From Edolisoma coerulescens (taxonomy: Eukaryota; Chordata; Aves; Passeriformes; Campephagidae), in contig VWZW01001414.1 of NCBI GenBank assembly GCA_013397115.1, positions 829,166 to 893,165 on the forward strand: a stretch of DNA of 64,000 nucleotides, in the 5' to 3' direction. Positions within the stretch are counted from its first letter, which is position 1, and every line of letters begins with the position of its first letter. Under the pieces are notes generated by a model that did not search any database, had not been told where the DNA came from, and saw only the letters and a list, made by a program, of their open reading frames with translations. The translations under genes and the position numbers were made by a program. Below, in pieces: positions 40,101 to 48,242 of this stretch.

Positions 40101-43100
40101 GTCTTTGTGCATGAGCTCCTCCTCCAAAGGTTGGCATATTTACTCCAGAGGCTGAGGAGGATGTGATGCTGTGGAAGGGTGATGTGCACCTTAAGATGGA
40201 GTTTAAAATTATCTTCATCTGACTTGATAGTGTAGTAAATTTTGTATTATGTGTAATTTATCTTTAAAGCTGCAGGAACAAAATTGATTCAGATGTTTTG
40301 AATGTGGGCAAAGTGGAAGGGGAGATGCTGCAGCTTTACAGTGCTTTACTCTTATCTTCTTAGAGGTCACCAGTTAAAACTGGATAAGCACTTGGATGTG
40401 AAACGTCCTGGGAAAATCTGCCTCCTGGCAGAAATGGTGTTGGGAATGTTATTCCTTTCCTTCCAGTGTTAAGCCAATACCTTTTCATATCTCTAAATGA
40501 GAGCCAGTGTGTCATTAGAGCTTCCTCACCTACTCCTTACTCATCCTAGAAATAGGAAAGTTCGATTTAGTTATCTTGGCAAAATGTTGTGGTATGTTGA
40601 CTGAAAATTGTATTTTGTTTAGGAATTGTGTCCTTTTCTGTTACAAAGTTTTGGACTGTGCTGTCATGACAGTGCTGAACAACTCCTGTTCCATGGTGGA
40701 TGGGTTAAAGTTTATAAGGAAAGCTCAAATAACAATACTGTTAGTGGAGTAAACAAAAGTGCATTTAGCCCTTTCTGACTTAAGTAGGAGGAAAAGGCAC
40801 TTCTAAGTATACAAGTAAATCTTAGTAAAATACACCAGGTAATCCACACCCATCTGCAGTTGTTTGCACACATTCTGGCATTACTGGTATTTCAAAATAA
40901 GCACCTTAAGGCCATTTTCCAAGGGCAGTTGTTTTTCTGGCTAAAAGTGCCACTAGACATTTACACAGCTATATTTATATTTGACAGGTTTTGTTCCTCT
41001 CCCCATTTTTAATTGATATGTGCATTAAAATGGGACAATTACTGCTCACATCACCATTCCTGTCTCCTTAATGTGTGTGGTCAGTAAGGAGGAGAGCTCT
41101 GGCATTTTGCATGATCCTGCACTTGAAATCTTTCATCTGTGCCATGTGTAATGTGCATATGCCCATGAGAATTGATAGTTCATTCAAAGCAAGGCAGGAA
41201 TTCAAAAAATAATCAGGAGGTGATGGCTGTTACATGTACATGGTACCTGAATCCTGATTGTCTGACCTTCCCTTCATTTCTTCAGAAAAAGCAGGGAGCT
41301 CCTTGCAAATGTTTTCCCTGGTCATAGTGATTCTTGCATTTTATTGAATTTAGCTGCACACAACATATTCATGCCTAAGTGTCTCTTCTGAGGGAGACCT
41401 ACTGGTGTTACCAGTCACAAGCAGCATCCCTGGAAAAGCCTCTAACCTGGATAATGCTTTGTTTCCCACAGTCTTGACAATGTCGATTTCTGTTCAGGCT
41501 GAAAGTGTCTCATTTAAATAATCTTTGGTTTCTTTAAAGACCTTGCAACCATGGAAGAAAGAATCCTGAAACGCTACTACAAAAAGGTCACGGAGTTTGT
41601 GGCAGACATGACCAAAATTTTTGATAACTGCCGTTACTACAATCCAAGTGACTCCCCTTTTTACCAGTGTGCAGAAGTTCTCGAGTCTTTCTTTGTACAG
41701 AAACTAAAAGGATTTAAGGCAAGCAGGTAAGCTGGAGTGTTCTAACCACAGACGTTGCGTTGGCCCCTGAAATCTCCTTTCTAAGCTTGTCTTGCATTTG
41801 TACAGGGATTTGCTGCTCCCTGGGCTTTCCTGGAAAATTTTGTCAAAATTAAGGTTTAAGTACGATTTTATGGAGGTTACTTTGGAATGTTTATTCAAAG
41901 TGACTTGTTAAAAATTCGGGTGGTATCATGAATTTGCCAAATTTGAATGATACTTCAACTCGTTGCTGCAGAAAACTTAATGAGAGTAATTTCTGATCAG
42001 GACAAATACAGTGTCTGAGTTGTGCTGATGTTCTACTCTGCAGTAAATACTTCTCATGCTAATAAGAGACAATCCTGTTGTGAAGCTTATAATCCAATGA
42101 AAGAAATTAAAATACTTCAGTGTTACTCCTTTTCTAATCTTTTTATAACTTACCACCTTGGAAACAGAGGGAATAAGTAAGGTTTAAAGTAGGGTACAGA
42201 AAATGAAACATAATTCAAAATTTACCTTTTAAAATTAAACTTTCTTTTTAAATTTTTTTTCTGAAGAAGGGCTGATGTGGAGTGTATCCCTTACATAGAC
42301 ATTCCTGAAAAAGAATATGCATTTTACTTTCCAGTTCAATATTGTAATAATAATTTATATGAGGTAGTTTTCAACCCATGTTTCTGTCACTGCCATTAGC
42401 TGGGTCCCCAGCACTCACTGTGCTTGCACGTTGATTTCATTGCTGCATCTTATTTGTTACTGTTTTTCATTTATACCATCCGTCTTCTTTCTTTTCTTGC
42501 AGATTGCAATATCTTTAGTCTGAACTTTTTAACTGGAATCAGAACTGGATGTTGGGGTCACTTTTCACAATTCAATGACATTAAACTGCCCTAAAAATCC
42601 AGATCATTTGTCTAAAAAGTAAATGTTGTTTTTGTTGCCAGCAGTCACACTGGTGAACGTAACTGTATTAACAAAAAATTGTTCCGTTCCTCAAATACTG
42701 TGTTGAGAAAAATGAAAACTTCATCATGGAAACCTTGTATTTTATTGTTTTAGTTTAAGTCACTAATAAAACTGTGAATGTCAAAGAGGAGTTTTGCTGA
42801 ACTCTGCTTAGCAAAAATGTGATTTTAACATGCCTGTTCAGTTTTTTTTTCTTTTAAGTTAATCCAAAGACTTCTTGAATAAATTTAAGCAAAGTAGACC
42901 TTATTATGAATATTCACAACTAAAAATGTCTTTTTGCTTTCCTTTTGATGGACTACTATTATGTAAATATGTGAGTAAAACTGATTTCAGGCATTTTGGA
43001 ATGTTCCAGTGACACACTGCATTTTACAAGTACTGAAGTATTTGTATTCTGGAGGAGAAAATGGGCTTAAAATTCAGAGAGAGAATTATTATAAGCGTTC

Positions 43101-43285
43101 TTTTTTATTTCTGAAGGGGAAAAAATATAAATGGAAGCGACATGGTGGTAATTCCCTCATTGTGATTTATTTTTGGCAACACCTTGCAGCAACTGTGTTC
43201 TCCAAACTGAAAGGTGCTTAATTCTTCACTTTCTTCTGTATTCTGCAGGTCCCATAACAACAAACTGCAGTCTACAGCTTCTTAG
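3377..43285 (+). CDS. BPTF: BPTF, bromodomain PHD finger transcription factor (5'-truncated by window)
   Basis: Largest subunit of the NURF (ISWI) chromatin remodeller. It acts in the nucleus, binding H3K4me3 and acetylated histones. Coding exons: 3377-4199, 10687-10910, 11065-11265, 11760-11948, 14566-14730, 14902-15077, 15973-16328, 16611-16742, 17277-17406, 18160-18295, 18769-18990, 19290-21696, 21918-22042, 22256-22384, 22687-22837, 23625-23667, 25136-25388, 25823-25984, 26946-27094, 27360-27468, 28040-28263, 29406-29628, 29855-30693, 31423-31505, 33329-33554, 33974-34317, 37546-37719, 38605-38797, 39721-39805, 41540-41726, 43249-43285. All join in one frame, about 2964 residues. Domain order: DDT, PHD, long disordered acidic and Thr/Gln/Pro-rich centre, two PHD fingers, bromodomain. 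The human protein is about 3046 residues including roughly 200 encoded upstream of this window, so the bird form is slightly longer, mainly from optional segments. Identity is certain; individual borders are predictions. Confidence 0.97.
4200..10686 (+). other. BPTF: BPTF intron, 6.5 kb
   Basis: Long AT-rich intron. Only a short CR1 tail near 8608-8660 is recognisable. A GC-richer stretch at about 9770-10200 contains overlapping open frames on both strands, but I see no homology, splice sites or codon pattern supporting an exon there. Confidence 0.8.
8608..8660 (+). mobile_element. CR1 3'-tail fragment, sense
   Basis: About 50 bases match the CR1 terminus: 'gacttgatctcaaaggtctc', 'ttccagcc' and a final 'gattctat'. 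Very short and diverged. Confidence 0.65.
10687..11948 (+). CDS. BPTF: BPTF exons (3): acidic/charged region after PHD1
   Basis: Three exons at 10687-10910, 11065-11265 and 11760-11948. The first encodes the conserved segment with KIWYYSTK and '[18 protein letters not shown]'. The other two are Glu/Asp/Lys/Ser-rich, low-complexity and clearly less conserved than the first. The second (201 nt) and third (189 nt) are multiples of three, so either could be skipped without shifting frame. Confidence 0.92.
11949..14565 (+). other. BPTF: BPTF intron, 2.6 kb
   Basis: AT-rich intron. An open frame on the minus strand at 13568-13897 has no recognisable protein features or splice context. No repeats are recognised. 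Confidence 0.75.
14566..15077 (+). CDS. BPTF: BPTF exons (2): Ser/Glu-rich linker and '[12 protein letters not shown]' block
   Basis: Exons 14566-14730 and 14902-15077. The first is a poorly conserved acidic Ser/Asn/Gly segment of 165 nt (frame-neutral). The second restores strong similarity at '[20 protein letters not shown]' and ends KETRE, joining V-L-V-V-N-S-Q in the next exon. Its donor, gtttgt, is weaker than the others in the gene. Confidence 0.92.
14733..14776 (+). repeat. TAA/TGA trinucleotide microsatellite at a splice donor
   Basis: About 44 bases of TAA and TGA units with minor interruptions begin two bases inside the intron. They form part of the donor site of the exon ending at 14730. 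Confidence 0.85.
15973..17406 (+). CDS. BPTF: BPTF exons (3): highly conserved HPNW/WIKAVQM region
   Basis: Exons 15973-16328, 16611-16742 and 17277-17406. Almost every residue follows mammalian BPTF: '[20 protein letters not shown]', '[13 protein letters not shown]', 'HPNWASHR', '[20 protein letters not shown]', then a Lys/Glu-rich helical stretch ([11 protein letters not shown]) and '[11 protein letters not shown]'. This part follows the DDT-PHD module and probably contributes to ISWI-complex assembly; that role is inference from its conservation. Confidence 0.95.
18160..18990 (+). CDS. BPTF: BPTF exons (2): '[13 protein letters not shown]' block and Lys/Glu-rich linker
   Basis: Exons 18160-18295 and 18769-18990. 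The first encodes the conserved '[18 protein letters not shown]' segment. The second (222 nt, frame-neutral) encodes a lysine/glutamate-rich disordered linker with KRKG and VKTEKDR-type basic patches, and is weakly conserved. Confidence 0.93.
19290..21696 (+). CDS. BPTF: BPTF largest exon: disordered acidic/Ser-Thr region
   Basis: Single 2407-nt exon (about 802 residues). It starts [11 protein letters not shown], with [13 protein letters not shown] sumoylation-like motifs. It has a conserved helix '[20 protein letters not shown]', then a long diverged Ser/Glu/Asn-rich stretch. A Thr-rich run follows around 21260-21300 ([12 protein letters not shown]). It closes with near-invariant '[19 protein letters not shown]', '[15 protein letters not shown]' and '[16 protein letters not shown]'. 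The reading frame is intact throughout. The ORF extends upstream of 19290 only through intron; the acceptor is the cag at 19287-19289. Confidence 0.96.
21918..22837 (+). CDS. BPTF: BPTF exons (3): conserved '[20 protein letters not shown]' to '[10 protein letters not shown]'
   Basis: Exons 21918-22042, 22256-22384 and 22687-22837. Strongly conserved, with '[17 protein letters not shown]', '[20 protein letters not shown]', basic '[19 protein letters not shown]' and '[18 protein letters not shown]'. Splice sites are canonical (gtattg, gtatgt, gtaaac). Confidence 0.95.
23625..23748 (+). CDS. BPTF: BPTF exon with two in-frame donors (23667 or 23748)
   Basis: Encodes [15 protein letters not shown], ending at donor gttagt (after 23667), which joins 'KRLEQQK' in the next exon as in the human canonical protein. 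The reading frame stays open for exactly 81 more bases to a second donor, gtgggg, after 23748. That extension is a helical, coding-looking stretch ([19 protein letters not shown]). Both choices keep frame, so an isoform with 27 extra residues is likely. Confidence 0.85.
23749..25135 (+). other. BPTF: BPTF intron, 1.4 kb
   Basis: AT-rich. It includes an irregular TA/TAT-rich run at about 24190-24235. No supported exon or transposon. Confidence 0.75.
25136..25984 (+). CDS. BPTF: BPTF exons (2): Thr/Val-rich region and 162-nt cassette exon
   Basis: Exon 25136-25388 starts KRLEQQKQ, then has Ala/Thr/Val-rich sequence and the conserved '[20 protein letters not shown]' and TWVKQGQS. Exon 25823-25984 (54 codons) encodes '[15 protein letters not shown]' and '[19 protein letters not shown]'. 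The neighbouring exons can join directly (QS-S/T-G to VVQVQQK) in frame, so this is probably a cassette that the human canonical isoform lacks. Confidence 0.9.
25985..26945 (+). other. BPTF: BPTF intron, 1.0 kb
   Basis: No repeat, RNA gene or exon recognised. AT-rich throughout. Confidence 0.75.
26946..28263 (+). CDS. BPTF: BPTF exons (3): Gln/Thr/Pro-rich activation-like region
   Basis: Exons 26946-27094, 27360-27468 and 28040-28263. They encode '[17 protein letters not shown]', '[16 protein letters not shown]', '[18 protein letters not shown]', '[12 protein letters not shown]' and '[20 protein letters not shown]'. Low-complexity, poorly structured. In the family this region contacts transcription factors; a specific partner cannot be read from the sequence. 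Confidence 0.94.
28264..29405 (+). other. BPTF: BPTF intron, 1.1 kb, with a CR1 copy
   Basis: AT-rich apart from the sense CR1 fragment at 28922-29147. Ends in a T-rich acceptor (ttttttttag). Confidence 0.8.
28922..29147 (+). mobile_element. CR1 LINE 3' fragment, sense
   Basis: Well preserved CR1 terminus: 'gattagatattgggaggaaa', 'ctggcacaggctgcccagag', 'gctgtggctgccccattcct', 'ggccaggttggacggggctt' and an 'attctgtgattctatg' end. Truncated at its 5' side. It looks younger than the copy at 645-866 because it keeps more of the canonical phrases. Confidence 0.92.
29406..29628 (+). CDS. BPTF: BPTF exon: Gln/Gly-rich '[20 protein letters not shown]'
   Basis: 223-nt exon following a strong T-tract acceptor. 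Encodes '[20 protein letters not shown]', '[13 protein letters not shown]' and a Thr-rich end. Highly conserved except in the Thr run. Confidence 0.95.
29855..30693 (+). CDS. BPTF: BPTF exon: GC-rich Pro/Ala/Gln-rich region and Gln coiled segment
   Basis: 839-nt exon. Its first ~400 bases are extremely GC- and CpG-rich and encode Pro/Ala/Gln/Gly repeats unlike the AT-richer remainder of the gene. The second half regains conservation: '[19 protein letters not shown]', '[11 protein letters not shown]', '[20 protein letters not shown]', '[15 protein letters not shown]'. The long minus-strand open frame here is a by-product of the high GC content. Confidence 0.93.
31423..33554 (+). CDS. BPTF: BPTF exons (2): Lys-rich coiled-coil segment
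   Basis: Exons 31423-31505 ('[16 protein letters not shown]' to AEREENQR) and 33329-33554 ('[20 protein letters not shown]', bipartite basic KKRKREE...KR, '[20 protein letters not shown]'). The basic patches are good nuclear-localisation candidates. Strong conservation. The intervening 1.8 kb intron has nothing recognisable. Confidence 0.95.
33974..34317 (+). CDS. BPTF: BPTF exon: poly-Ala/poly-Pro tract, NLS and start of PHD2
   Basis: Begins [15 protein letters not shown]. It then has 17 alanines (34028-34078), six prolines and Pro/Ser/Thr-rich sequence, then the conserved basic '[11 protein letters not shown]' and KSKKKKM. It ends with the first half of a PHD finger, [12 protein letters not shown], split after two bases of the Lys codon. 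The alanine tract appears absent or very short in mammals. Confidence 0.94.
34028..34078 (+). repeat. GCN repeat encoding 17 consecutive alanines
   Basis: Seventeen GCN codons (mix of GCA, GCT, GCC) between Gln and a run of prolines. Codon mixing argues against a pure, highly unstable triplet tract. Confidence 0.95.
34318..37545 (+). other. BPTF: BPTF intron, 3.2 kb
   Basis: Contains a probable CR1 scrap (35256-35300), a C/A homopolymer pair near 36960-36976 and a 22-bp AT-rich palindrome at 37308-37329. A GC-richer patch at about 36460-36680 has open frames on both strands without recognisable protein. Confidence 0.75.
35256..35300 (+). mobile_element. probable CR1 3' scrap, sense
   Basis: 'ggccaggactaggggacct' followed by 'gaggttccttccagcc' resembles the CR1 3'-end phrase 'ggactagatgacct...ggtcccttccaacc'. 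Too short for certainty. Confidence 0.5.
37546..38797 (+). CDS. BPTF: BPTF exons (2): tandem C-terminal PHD fingers
   Basis: Exons 37546-37719 and 38605-38797. Together with the end of the previous exon they build two PHD fingers of nearly identical design: YCIC(K/R)TPYDES(K/Q), FYIGCD, NWYHG.CVGI, then a final C..C pair. The second finger keeps the aromatic-cage positions (Tyr in YCIC, Tyr in TPYDES, Tyr in FYIG, Trp in NWYHG) that bind H3K4me3 in BPTF. A helical linker ([13 protein letters not shown]) leads into the bromodomain. Confidence 0.96.
39721..41726 (+). CDS. BPTF: BPTF exons (2): bromodomain
   Basis: Exons 39721-39805 and 41540-41726. They encode the acetyl-lysine reader with the [18 protein letters not shown]-loop (WPF shelf), the Tyr-rich helix B/C, and NCRYYNPSD carrying the conserved acetyl-lysine-binding Asn. 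The small change [11 protein letters not shown] relative to mammals lies outside the pocket. The linker with the preceding PHD is short, as in the known PHD-bromodomain unit. Confidence 0.96.
39806..41539 (+). other. BPTF: BPTF intron within the bromodomain
   Basis: 1.7 kb with no recognised repeats, RNA genes or exons. Confidence 0.75.
42503..42770 (+). other. BPTF: candidate alternative BPTF terminal exon
   Basis: Inside the last intron, a strong pyrimidine tract and ttgcag end at 42502. Spliced to the bromodomain exon, translation reads AS-RLQYL and stops at 42516-42518. An AATAAA signal lies at 42765-42770. This would replace the usual C-terminus ([11 protein letters not shown]). Sequence-based suggestion only. 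Confidence 0.45.
43249..43285 (+). CDS. BPTF: BPTF last coding exon
   Basis: Acceptor ttctgcag, then [12 protein letters not shown] and a TAG stop at 43283-43285. This matches the vertebrate BPTF C-terminus as I recall it. Confidence 0.95.
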
Positions 43286-45255
43286 AGTTCAGCGTGTTAA
43301 CCAAACACACGAGCAAGGATCTGGTTGTCTGACAATTTTTAATTAAGGAGCCAGATGTTTTTAGTCAGGTTATCCTGACAAGACTTGATGTAAACTGCGT
43401 TTTTATTGGTCACAACAGTCAAATTATATTCTTGGCTTATTTTGTCCAAAGGACAAAGAAATAAAAATCAGCAGCACCACTTTCTTGTCAAGATCAAATT
43501 GTTGTACTATTGTGGCAGAAGCAGGAAAACTTTGAAGGAGAGAGAGAGAAAGAGAGCAAGAAAAAAGATACAGTAAATGGGGTCACGTTTAACTCCATGG
43601 AAATGCCACGTCTGTTCTTCAGTGAAGAAGCTGGTTTAAAGTCCACACAGAAAACTTTGACTGTATTTATTTATTGTTGCAAAAAAGACGCTTTTTTATT
43701 GCTGCCCTCATTTGTCAGCTAATTATTTTTTCTTATAAAATCCAGCCCCGGTTCCATGTAATCCATTCTGTATCTTAACATGATTCCTGTAGGTAAAAGT
43801 ACAAGAAGACCTCTAGATGTCTTTTCTTTCTATGAAAGGAGCTGCTATGTACACATGTGCACACACACAGGACTGGGAATCAACAAGGAGTTTATCATTC
43901 ATGGTAGATAAAAACAAGCTTGCATAAAAGTTGGGCTGAGTGGTCATGGACTACAGACTCTGTTGCCTTGAATATAACAAACAGTACAATTTGTCATTTA
44001 CTCTGCACCAGACTGAACTGAGTAAAATCTATTTGAAGGTATCTTGTTTGTAAACATTTGTCAGATTCTAATTTTTTTTCTTTTGTATTAAAATTCAAAA
44101 TATGGATGTATATGAAACAAAATAAATGGAGATCATTGTTCTCCCCACAGCCGTAGGTGTGTTTGAGTGTGCGCTGCCACGTGTGTGTGACACTTTGGGG
44201 ATCTGTGCAGGAGTGTAGGGATTGCAAGGAGTAGGGGTGGGAATGGCCAGGGAGTGGGACCCGACCGTGTTCCAGTCCTGGTATCCCGATAAAATGTTCC
44301 CACAGTGGTGCCAAAATGCCTGTTGCAGCTGTGACAGGGTAGGAGGTGTTGGCGAGGTGTCCCTGCCCCCCGGAGCTCAGCGACCTTTGCCAAGTGCTCT
44401 GGGAATGTCGAGTACCACCTGTAGCTGTGTCCCTGGGAACCTCCTGGGCTGCCTCCCTGGTTCCTGCGGGAGCAGCGCTGCCCCGAGGGATGAACTGGAG
44501 TCCAGGAAGATGCAAATCGCAGATGAGGAGGTTTTTCTTTTGCTGTGTGTGACTGACTTCCTCTGGTATCTGGCTGTAGTTCCCAGCCCTGCTTTCCCTG
44601 CAGCTCCTCACCCACCTGGCCAGCTTTTGCACTAACTCACAGTCAGCTTCTGTTCTGCAGTGGTCTGGGATTTACCTGATTTATGGATAAGCTCCTTTTG
44701 GGTTTGACCTCACACCTTGCTATGCAAGAACCTCCTCTGTTATTTTTCTTAAAAAGATGTTGCTACTGACCACCCTTTCTTACACTTCCAGCTCAGGTGT
44801 TCAGGTTCTTCTGGGGGGATTTTATCTACTAAAAACCCATGTGTTTTTGTACATACGAATGTTGTCATTTAACCTATCTGTGAAAATTACTAATTGTTCA
44901 GTGTGGAAACAATAATCCATTTATGCTTCTGAAAGTCAAAGAAGAGTAGTTGCATTTAGGTTATGTTGTCCTTTGACGTTTTAAAAAAATGCTGCATATT
45001 GTAAGCATTGTGTTTTAATGCGACAAGGAAGAATCTCGCCTTTAACAGCACTGGGACATATCCTGCATCTCATCCCAACTTCTCAGCATTTCTGTACTAT
45101 TTATTCATACCTAAATCCATATTGACATGATTTAAACCTTTCCTACCTGTAGGCAATAGATTGCTGTTTTTAACAAATTGTGGCAAACTGAAGAGTACTT
45201 TTTTGTACCTTATAGGACACATCATCCTAGACAAATAAAGTCATGTGTTTGACAT
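43286..45255 (+). other. BPTF: BPTF 3' UTR
   Basis: About 1.95 kb from the stop to just after AATAAA at 45234-45239. A proximal AATAAA at 43460-43465 could give a short 3' UTR. The AT-rich parts look UTR-like; the GC-richer block at 44150-44650 carries spurious open frames on both strands and may be a lineage-specific insertion. A GA-rich run sits at 43538-43561. Confidence 0.7.
45234..45239 (+). terminator. BPTF: BPTF distal poly(A) signal AATAAA
   Basis: Canonical hexamer followed by a GT/T-rich downstream region ('tgtgtttgacatgg', 'tggtggtgtttct'). Confidence 0.7.
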
Positions 45256-47124
45256 GGATTTGGTGGTGTTTCTAATGAAACATTTGATAATGTTATTGGA
45301 TATAGGTCTTGGCTTTGCCAGATCATATGTAACTGTGAATCAGGTTGATTAGGGAAATAATCCATACATGCAATTTAATGCTGCTGATTAATCACCCAAC
45401 CCAAACCATTCTGATTCCATGAGAGCCTGTTTCAGTGTGTTCAGTTGCCATTGGGCAGGTCGAGGTACTTCGCTAGATTTATTGGTGGTGATGTTTGATA
45501 GTTAAATGGTGTTACAGAAAATAAATCACTTGTGATTAATCCTCATCTGCTGTAAAGCATAAAGTTCATAAGGTTTGTGATCTCTGCTCAGTCCTCGTCC
45601 TCTTTGTATTTTATAGACTATTGTAACAGTTGTTTTGAAATGATCATATGTTATAAGAGGTATTGCTAATGTGAGCTGTGCCAGCTTGATTTTCCTTTTC
45701 TGTCTCTTCAAATTTGAAGCAATTACCCTCAATCTCAATTCAGTTCATGCAGAAGTTAATGGAGATTTAAAGTACAGTAAGAAGTTGGGCTTACCCAAAA
45801 GCCTTGAGTAAACCCCTGGACAGATGGGATGACAACAGTTGTTCCTGTACACCTGGATTTCTGTGTGGTGGTGGCAGAATTTTCTGTAATTATCCTGCTG
45901 GAAAGAAAATTATTGACTGTGAGGTACCAAAATTACCACGGCAGCTGTTGAATGTGAGCACCATCCAGTTCTCAGTGTGGTTATTGCTGGGAGGGTTTTA
46001 GAACAGCAAGCGCAAGACTGGAAATCCTCTCGATCTAGGAATTGTTGATGTTCAGGAGGTGTGTTTAGGATGTGATGAGCCTGGTGACAACAGTCCTGCT
46101 CCTGCTCCAGCCCTATCTCAGTGGGGCTGTGACAGACAGGGACTTGTTGCTCAGCTGCTGTGGGAACATTTTAAGGAGGGACCTTCCAAGCAAGAAGGGA
46201 AAGGTGAGAGGAGTTGGTAACACAGGAAGAGAACGTGGGATAAACGGCTTTTCAGGCTCCCGGAGCAACATCTGCATCCCAGTGGTTTGTGTCAGTTACG
46301 GGCTCTGAACTCGGGCTTGGGATGTCCTTGGCACTGGTGTCCTGTGCTTGTCTCTTCCCAGACACAGTCACAGGGAGATACATGTTGGATTTGTACCCAC
46401 ACTTCCCTGGGCTGGAGCAGGGTAACGGGAATGGGGCTTGGCTGCTGCTCTGGGCAGGGGGATGCCTGGAGGAGTTGCTGCTTAGTCCCTGGACTTCCCC
46501 TGAAAATAGAAACAAAGAAACTCGAGATGCACATGTAACCCTCCCTCCTGTCCCTCCCAGTCACTCCAGAGCTTTGATTCATTGCCAGAACAGTCCTTCT
46601 GCCAAATCAAAACCCCCTCAGATTCTCTCAGGAAAATTCCATCAATCCATGCTGTGCTCCATGCAAAGTTTTTCACATAGCAAAAGTGAGACAGTGTATT
46701 TTTTAGGTAGACTCATGCTATGAGTAAATTTCTGTCCTCCAGTGAGAGCCTTTTGGGTCCCAAATACGGGATCTTTGCTCTTGGTATTTGTCTCTATATT
46801 AAAAAATACTTGATGCAGTGTGGCCTGTCCCATCCGTGGCTTTTCAGTGACACTAAATCAAGCTGCAGAAGTGCGTGACAAGTACAGTGTGTCAGAACTA
46901 ACTTTGTTTCAAAACAGAAAACACTTCTATAGAAGCCACTGCTTCCTGTGGCAGGTCACATCATATCACTGCATATGTGGGGTTTTAAGCTGTACTGCAT
47001 TTTTTACATTTCTTAATAGAAATATGTATCAAATCCTCAGCCAACTTGTCACACAAGGAGATGCCTTTGTGTAATATCATTACATAAGCTTTTTGAGTCT
47101 TCCAGAACCCAGGAGACAGTGAAA
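45256..47124. other. intergenic, BPTF to C17orf58 (convergent)
   Basis: About 1.9 kb between the two predicted poly(A) sites. Overlapping open frames at 46250-46720 occur on both strands with no recognisable protein. I see no transposon or RNA gene. Confidence 0.65.
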
Positions 47125-47142
47125 GCAGAACCTCATGTGCAT

Positions 47143-47148
47143 TTTATT
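47143..47148 (-). terminator. C17orf58: candidate C17orf58 poly(A) signal
   Basis: AATAAA on the minus strand (tttatt on plus). It is the first such hexamer I find downstream of the stop, giving a 3' UTR of roughly 0.9 kb (about 47125-48054). Confidence 0.5.
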
Positions 47149-48054
47149 AGTTTCCTTTACTGACTTATTATCTGCGAATACTGACTGGGAACAACAAACA
47201 TCTCGATTCCACCACATTAAAGGTACTAAAATACTGTCTTTTTGATTGAAAAAGTAACCTTACCAATGTGCAAGTACAAGCCTGGCAATATTTCTCCTGG
47301 GGAATGGCATTCAGCAGAGCTCTGGGATGAAGTGCCCAGGCACACCCAGTGTGTGCAGCCCGTGCTCATTTTGCATTCCTTGGCACTTTTGCATTCCCCG
47401 TGCTGTCGCTTGTAAACCCAGCTGGGCATTTGTGTTGTGCAGTTCTTGATTTGCTTTCAGTCAGGGTGTTCATATGCTCAAATCATTACACTCTATTCTG
47501 TATGCTTTGTGTGAACATCCAGCTCTGCTGGAAGAATGGTGTCATTTTCAGAAGTACCATGGACATGGTTGAGGAGACAAAAATAATACAAATGGTACTT
47601 AGTGGTGTTGGTTTCTCTGAAATGGAATACATGTGATACTTTAGGCAGAACTGTGAAAGCACAGTGAACATCCTGTGTAGATAAAGCTGTGGTATCATCT
47701 AATGTGTTCAAGGTAAAGGGTTCAAAGTGCAGTTGTTGTGTACCAAGGACGAAGGTGCCAGAATTTTGCATTACAGTTACTACAGATTATTCGGGGCACA
47801 CTGCAGCAGGGGAAGCTACGATAACCGGTGGCTCTGAAAGCAGCTGGAGCAAGTTCGTGGCCAGTTAACATTCCCTAGACTGACTTCTGTGCTAAACCTC
47901 AGCAGGGGTGCCTGCTCGAGGCACCCAGCGTTTGCTAAAGCACAAAAGCAGGTGTTGGATCGCAGCCGGTTCCAGACGGGAGCGCTGCCCACGGCCAGGT
48001 GTGCTCTGAGTGTGGATCCCGCTGCTCCCACGTCCTGGACGGAGCCCCGGAGCT

Positions 48055-48242
48055 TTACGGACACTTGGAGCGCGCTGCCCGCACCCTGAGGTCCCTTTTC
48101 CTGTTGAATCTCCTGACGTAGCTGCTGCTGCTCCCGACCCAACCATCCCCCGGCCGCAGCCGCCCGCGCAGGGCCGGCAGCAGCTCGGCGGGCACCTGCC
48201 GGCGCTTGTGGTAGATGTGCCCCATCACGATGTACCTGCCGC
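48055..48242 (-). CDS. C17orf58: C17orf58 last coding exon
   Basis: Acceptor ttgttgcag. Encodes GRYIVMGHIYHKRRQ, then a Leu/Arg/Gly-rich stretch (LLPALRGRLRPGDGW), SSSSYVRRFNRKRD and a final ..SKCP stop at 48055-48057. The last Cys probably closes the domain. GC-rich, like avian terminal exons of small secreted proteins. Confidence 0.9.

Noticed and set aside
43994..44632. 212-codon minus-strand open frame
   Set aside because: Lies in the BPTF 3' UTR in a GC-rich block where both strands are open; no homology or signal peptide, and no support for expression.
46072..46723. cluster of open frames between BPTF and C17orf58
   Set aside because: Open on both strands, no splice context, no recognised family.
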